From Torreya grandis (taxonomy: Eukaryota; Streptophyta; Pinopsida; Cupressales; Taxaceae), in the NCBI GenBank assembly GCA_037957365.1, contig JARHVA010004906.1:612501-676500 (forward strand): 64,000 nt of DNA, written 5' to 3'. Shown here piece after piece: positions 59,997 through 64,000 of the stretch. Under the pieces are notes generated by a model. That model was not told the DNA's origin. It saw only the letters and a list, made by a program, of their open reading frames with translations, and did no database searches. The first letter of the stretch is position 1, and every line of letters starts with the position of its first letter. The translations under genes and the position numbers were made by a program.

Positions 59997-60665
59997 CTAT
60001 GTGGTTGATCTAGTTACTGGTACCATTCGAATCATGGTGATTGGTTCAATCTTTTTGTGCTTAATGTTCACCATTTCTCTAGTCAAAGCATCTGCCAGGT
60101 TATTCTTATTATGAAAGACCCATTTGATGGTAAAATCATAGGAATTGAACCATAAATGCCACCTGACAATTCTTCCTTGGGCTAATTCCTTGTCTAGATT
60201 TTTGTGCATTAATGTCACCATAGCCTAGTTATATGTGCAGACTGTGAATTTTATTGGCTTGAAAATAATTTTCAACTTATTAATTCCATTTATCATAGCC
60301 AATATTTATCTTTCATATACATGGTACCTTGTTTGAACTTTAGTGAATGTACCACTTCTATAACCACATACTTGGATTGTTCCATCTATCAATTGTTAAC
60401 TTAAGACTGCTCCCCATGTTTCTTTACTTGCATTTGTATGCAAAAATAATGGATGATTATCTACTAGTAAATATAGAGGGGGTAGAGTCTTACATTTTGA
60501 TTTTATCTTTGGGAATGCTTTCATACTTTTGTCATCCCATGGTTCACCTGCTCCTTTCAAATGTCTTCTGAGTTTTAGACACCATGAAGCCAAGTCTTCA
60601 AAAAAATTAGAATAGTAATTTAAACATCCTAGAAATCTTTGTAGAGTCTTTTTATCATGCATAAC
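59997..60665 (-). pseudogene. pararetrovirus RT end and RNase H
   Basis: The open piece 60662-60396 contains the RT tail (LQRFLGCLNYYSNFFEDLA) and the start of RNase H, where the first catalytic Asp of the T-D-A-S type motif is Asn (HTNASKETWGAVL). After a frame break the second open piece, 60221-59997, carries the RNase H end NNLADALTREM, as in caulimovirids. In the living virus this domain removes RNA from the RNA-DNA hybrid. The Asp-to-Asn change and stops show loss of function. Confidence 0.82.
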
Positions 60666-61400
60666 ATCTAGAAATGTTTCTAATTTCTCAATAATATGAT
60701 TCTGAAGTATAAATTTTCCTTAGCTAAGATGGAGTCCTAAGAACTTGATGTTTGTTCTACCTATTTCAAGTTTCATTGGTGATAGACATATACCATGCAA
60801 CTTTATTTGTTCATATAATTTTTTCAGATAAGCAAGATGATCTTCAACATTTTTACTGAAAACTAAAATATCATCTATATACACAATGTAAAATTCATGT
60901 AGTTATTTTAAAGCATTATCCATCTTCCTTTGGAAGTATGCAAGAGTTGTACTCAAACCAAAAGGCACTAACTTCCGATCATATAGACTTGAGGTACTGT
61001 AAATGTCATTTTATGCATATCTTCAGCCTTTATCTTTACTTGCCAAAATCCACTTTTACAATCAAACTTACTAAAAATCTTTGCTTCACAAGCTCTTTGC
61101 ATCAAATCACTAGTTAGTGGTAATGGATAATTGAAAGGTTTAATAATATAATTTAATGGCTTATAATTTACATAAAACCTTTTCTTACCTCTAACCTATT
61201 TTGATCTTTTATTCACATATAATCCTGTGCATTTATAACTAGATTTTGATGGTTGAATACATCCATCTTTTAGAAGATCTTTAAGTTCAACATCTAATTC
61301 TTTTCTTTCAGATGGGTTGAACTGGTATGGCTATTCCTTTGGGATTTTTTTTTCAAATCCTTCCTTTATTACTATGCTACATTCTTCAAGTTATGGTTTC
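60666..61400 (-). pseudogene. pararetrovirus reverse transcriptase core
   Basis: Minus-strand motifs in order are an ELKDLLKDGCIQPSKS segment near 61290, YVNYKPLNYIIKPFNYPLP near 61170, FSKFDCKSGFWQVKI near 61070 (with a catalytic Asp) and the YIDD active-site box intact at 60881-60870 in VYIDDILVFS. A LGLHL-like piece near 60735 marks the thumb. Frame changes occur between about 61010 and 60890. The enzyme would copy pregenomic RNA into DNA. Confidence 0.82.
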
Positions 61401-61453
61401 CAATACTGGAGAGGGTTCAAGTTGGTGCAATCTTTAAGAAATCTTTCTTTTAT

Positions 61454-61930
61454 CTAAAAAAATTCATCAACTGTCTGATTCCTTTCATATTGGAATTTTC
61501 TAGCTTCTTTTTCTTTTCTTTGAAGCTTTTCATGTTTGTCCACTTCATCAGTCCAATGTTTTACTACTTTTCCAAATACAAGTTCAACTAATGTAACTTT
61601 AGGAATACAAACCTTCTTTCTTCTTTGAAATATTTCAATATGATCAAAATATTGAATGAAGGGTTGGTGTTGCATTAAATATATATTTCCTATCAGTAAA
61701 TCAATATCAGAAGTATGGAATTCAATGAAAGTAATTTCAAACTATTTTCCTTCTAGCCAAATAGGAACATTTTTGGCTATTCTACCAAATTCCAAAACTT
61801 CTTCTGATATGGTAACACCTCTAAACTAATTATCATGGTTTCACCAATAATGTTGAGGAATAACATAAGTTTTTGCAAAACTTCTTAGTGAACCAGTATC
61901 AACAAAAGCGTGCAGAGTATAAGGCTTTTA
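61454..61930 (-). pseudogene. pararetrovirus aspartic protease
   Basis: An active-site-like AFVDTGSLRSF lies at about 61905-61875, with the DTG codons at 61900-61892. The body continues down to the open frame 61675-61454, which includes a YFDHIEIFQRRKK piece, a Lys/Glu-rich linker and then the RT. One or two stops lie between. The protease would process the polyprotein. Confidence 0.7.
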
Positions 61931-62560
61931 ACCATCAAACCTAAATTCAATTGCAATATGTATCGAATGCTTTGTTGACATAACACAAGCAATAGGTTCT
62001 ATTTCTTCATCATCTTCTGCATCTATTCTCGTACCTTGCTTGGAGACTTCTAAAAATAGGATAGTCTTGATTTCTTGAATATAAGTCCCGAGTTCCCTTA
62101 CCTATTTTAAAAGATTATTTATAGTAGGTTCAAGATTAGCAATAATATTTTGGATATCAAAAAATCTTTCAAGAGTTTGGCTAAGATCCAAAGAATCGAC
62201 TTTGGTATATCCTTGATTGTATAATCCTTCATTAGGGATCTCATCTTCTATCTTAGAGGCTGCAGTAAATGGTAACATTAAATAATCCCATTTTGGAACT
62301 ATATTGCCTCTTGTGTCTTTGGTTTTCCTTTTCTTCTTATCCCCTTGAGATTGGTAGTTTGGCATTATATTTTTTTTGGGATTGGAGTCATATCCATGCC
62401 TTCTGATAACTTTCCAGCAGGGTCTCTGTCATTAGGCTCAACATCTTTCAAGGCTAATTTGAGCTTTCTTATTTCTTCTTTTAGCTTATCTTTCCTAGCC
62501 TTATGTTCATGCAGTGCAATAGAGATTTCTTACTAGGATTATGCATTTCTAAAAATATAT
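61931..62560 (-). pseudogene. linker between pararetrovirus coat protein and protease
   Basis: The minus frame 62365-62102 (opening MPNYQSQGDKKKRKTKD, then an ETLERFF-like helical part) and a charged, Leu/Lys-rich stretch at 62530-62400 (KDKLKEEIRKLKLAL) form a variable region with coiled-coil character. I recognise no domain. Confidence 0.45.
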
Positions 62561-62879
62561 TTTGATCCCAGTGCCATCAATTGAGATTATACTACAGTAA
62601 TCTAATTTTTTAGTAGAGTTTTGACAACATCCTGGTCATCTTCATCTTTTTTTTTTTTTAATTCAATCTCTGGCCAATTCTTCAACATTATTTCTTGGGC
62701 CATCTTATCCTTGTAGAGATTGATCATAACAATCATGACAAATGTCTCTATCTCTGAATCTGAATCTGAATCTATCCAAACCTGAGCTACATCATAAAAC
62801 TAGTCAAGACTTTCAGAAGGAATTTCTTAGACATCTACCATATCACATGATGTTTCCATGTTATAGAATTCAAATAGCA

Positions 62880-64000
62880 CTCTGGCTAGGAAATTATGGT
62901 TTTTACAGGACAATCAGTGGCATAATGGTTACCACCACAGGTATAACATTTGATATGTTTAGGAATAGATCGGGGTGTATCATGTTTGCGTAATAATTTT
63001 TTGGATTTCCTAAATGATTTCCAATTAGATATATTTTTGTGCGACACCTTATAGGGCTCAAACTTAGACCTATGGAAATTATGTCTATATTTCTTGGAGA
63101 TTTATTATCTGGTCCGTACTTGTGATGTTTATGTTTTTTATAAGACATTGGATTTTTTGTAGGAACAACCATGTTTTTCCTTATTGCATCCCCAGGAGGT
63201 AGTTGGAACCACTATTTTTGCAATACTTCTGTAGGTTACAACATACATTATATGCATCTATGTGAGAAGTTACATCCTTGAGCAGACATTAATTAACTTA
63301 CTCCTAACATGGTTCATTAATTTAGTAAGTGTACAGGAATCAATAGAATGATTTTGCTTGTCTAAATGGGTTTTTATCCATAATCCTAATTTACAAGGCT
63401 ATCAAGATATGATTTTTTTACCCATTAGGCATTGGCTTCTCAAGATTCATAAATGTGTACCTAAAATTCAAGGGAGTACTCATTGAGCTTGCACAGGTCA
63501 CAAAATTTCATCATATAGAGGTGAGATTTAGCCTCTTCAACTATTTTGGGTATGTAACTAGTAAATTATGTAAGTATGGTTTCTTGAAATACATCTAGTC
63601 CTCCATCACATATCTGTTGTTGGCTCATCCCTACAACTGGAATTTCTATAGCACCCAGAGGTGCAGTTGCATTGACAGTTGTTTTGTGAAGCCACCAATT
63701 TTTTAGCTTTCCTATCATCAACTCTATTTCATACATAAATTTATGTGAATTTGTCCATATGGGTTTATTCATAGCGAATTTCTTTAAAACTTCCATCCAT
63801 AACATAATATGATCATAAGGATCAGCTATTTTATCTATAGTAAACAAAAAACCATTTAGAGATACTGCTCTCAAAGATCTGGGATCCATAATATCCTATA
63901 AGACTTCTATTTTGTTCAAATCTCTGAGATTTACATCTATGGAATCCATTGTATCCATGGCTATGACTGGTTCCATGGGTATCTAGATAGGCTATTCATC
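62880..64000 (-). pseudogene. pararetrovirus coat-protein region with CCHC knuckle (partial)
   Basis: The open piece 63889-63566 and the following readable part (YIPKIVEEAKSHLYMMKFC near 63540-63480) have the helical, Trp/Met-containing look of caulimovirid coat proteins. A Lys/Arg/His-rich stretch follows (about 63150-62960), then the knuckle CYTCGGNHYATDC at 62948-62905 (CX2CX4HX4C). Basic tract plus single knuckle is the RNA-binding end of these coat proteins. Stops break the frame and the N-terminus may lie beyond the window. Confidence 0.65.

Larger units (their letters stand above)
59250..64000 (-). mobile_element. endogenous pararetrovirus (Caulimoviridae), partial, minus strand
   Basis: From the right window edge leftward on the minus strand the order is coat-protein-like sequence with a basic region and one CCHC knuckle, aspartic protease, reverse transcriptase, RNase H. 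No LTRs flank it and no integrase follows RNase H, which separates it from Ty3/gypsy. The RT-RNase H linker (FLGCLNYY, then WDDKSMKAF and LPPLY) and the coat knuckle order are caulimovirid. The genome continues beyond 64000, where a movement protein would be expected. Numerous stops and frameshifts show an old, inactive integration. Caulimovirid copies are common in seed plants; lineage (for example the gymnosperm ones) cannot be decided here. Confidence 0.82.

Noticed and set aside
59997..63889. Ty3/gypsy assignment for the right-hand RT element
   Set aside because: No LTR or integrase accompanies it, and the coat knuckle, RT-RNase H linker and LADALTREM ending are caulimovirid-like.
1..64000. 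CRISPR arrays, operons, bacterial promoters
   Set aside because: The window is plant nuclear DNA; the repeats seen are transposon, microsatellite or satellite type, with no regular repeat-spacer pattern.

Overview
This is a stretch of plant nuclear DNA that is almost entirely repeats. It has a very AT-rich background, plant LTR retrotransposons of both superfamilies nested in one another, a LINE, an endogenous plant pararetrovirus (Caulimoviridae), degenerate TTTAGGG-type telomere-like repeats and a plant PIP aquaporin copy. The low gene density, old decayed elements, very long LTRs and a C-terminus typical of PIP1 aquaporins fit a large-genome seed plant, probably a gymnosperm/conifer. The species is an inference and cannot be fixed from the window. 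I see no convincing intact host gene; nearly every coding stretch carries stops or frameshifts.

Layout. 1-1.8 kb (minus): remnant of a transposase-like gene with an SDD...DNC-SQFK...HDGAGA signature. 3.0-5.4 kb: palindrome cluster, degenerate telomere-like motifs and a long direct repeat. 5.4-13.9 kb: an antisense Ty3/gypsy element (gag plus a probable LTR) split by a full-length Ty3/gypsy chromovirus (5967-11493) with 345-bp LTRs. 14.5-17.5 kb: 5'-truncated LINE with a perfect 15-bp target-site duplication, inserted in an AT-rich repeat family that continues to 19.5 kb. 20.1-21.1 kb: intronless, twice-frameshifted PIP1-like aquaporin copy (minus) in a GC-rich island. 21.8-23.7 kb: 3' part of a second chromovirus.

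23.8-35.8 kb: a LARD-like element (about 1.2-kb LTRs, non-coding interior) whose right LTR is split by a complete 6.4-kb Ty3/gypsy element (1.35-kb LTRs, gag and protease only). 35.8-36.8 kb: Ty3/gypsy RNase H-integrase remnant. 37.5-38.6 kb: unidentified coding remnant (minus). 39.3-40.8 kb: array of alternately inverted units around (TA)n cores. 41.2-50.6 kb: copia-type element with 2.7-2.9-kb LTRs and a long Gag (DUF4219-like, coiled coil, zinc knuckles) but no pol. 50.6-59.2 kb: AT-rich, with only a gypsy integrase tail at 53.5 kb. 59.2-64.0 kb (minus): endogenous pararetrovirus polyprotein (coat, zinc knuckle, protease, RT, RNase H), running off the right edge.

The window is best read as a record of insertions: chromovirus into gypsy gag, gypsy into LARD LTR, LINE into a tandem repeat. 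The three most unusual items are two pol-less LTR elements that keep gag, the foldback (TA)n array, and the pararetrovirus whose reading frame seems to continue well past RNase H.
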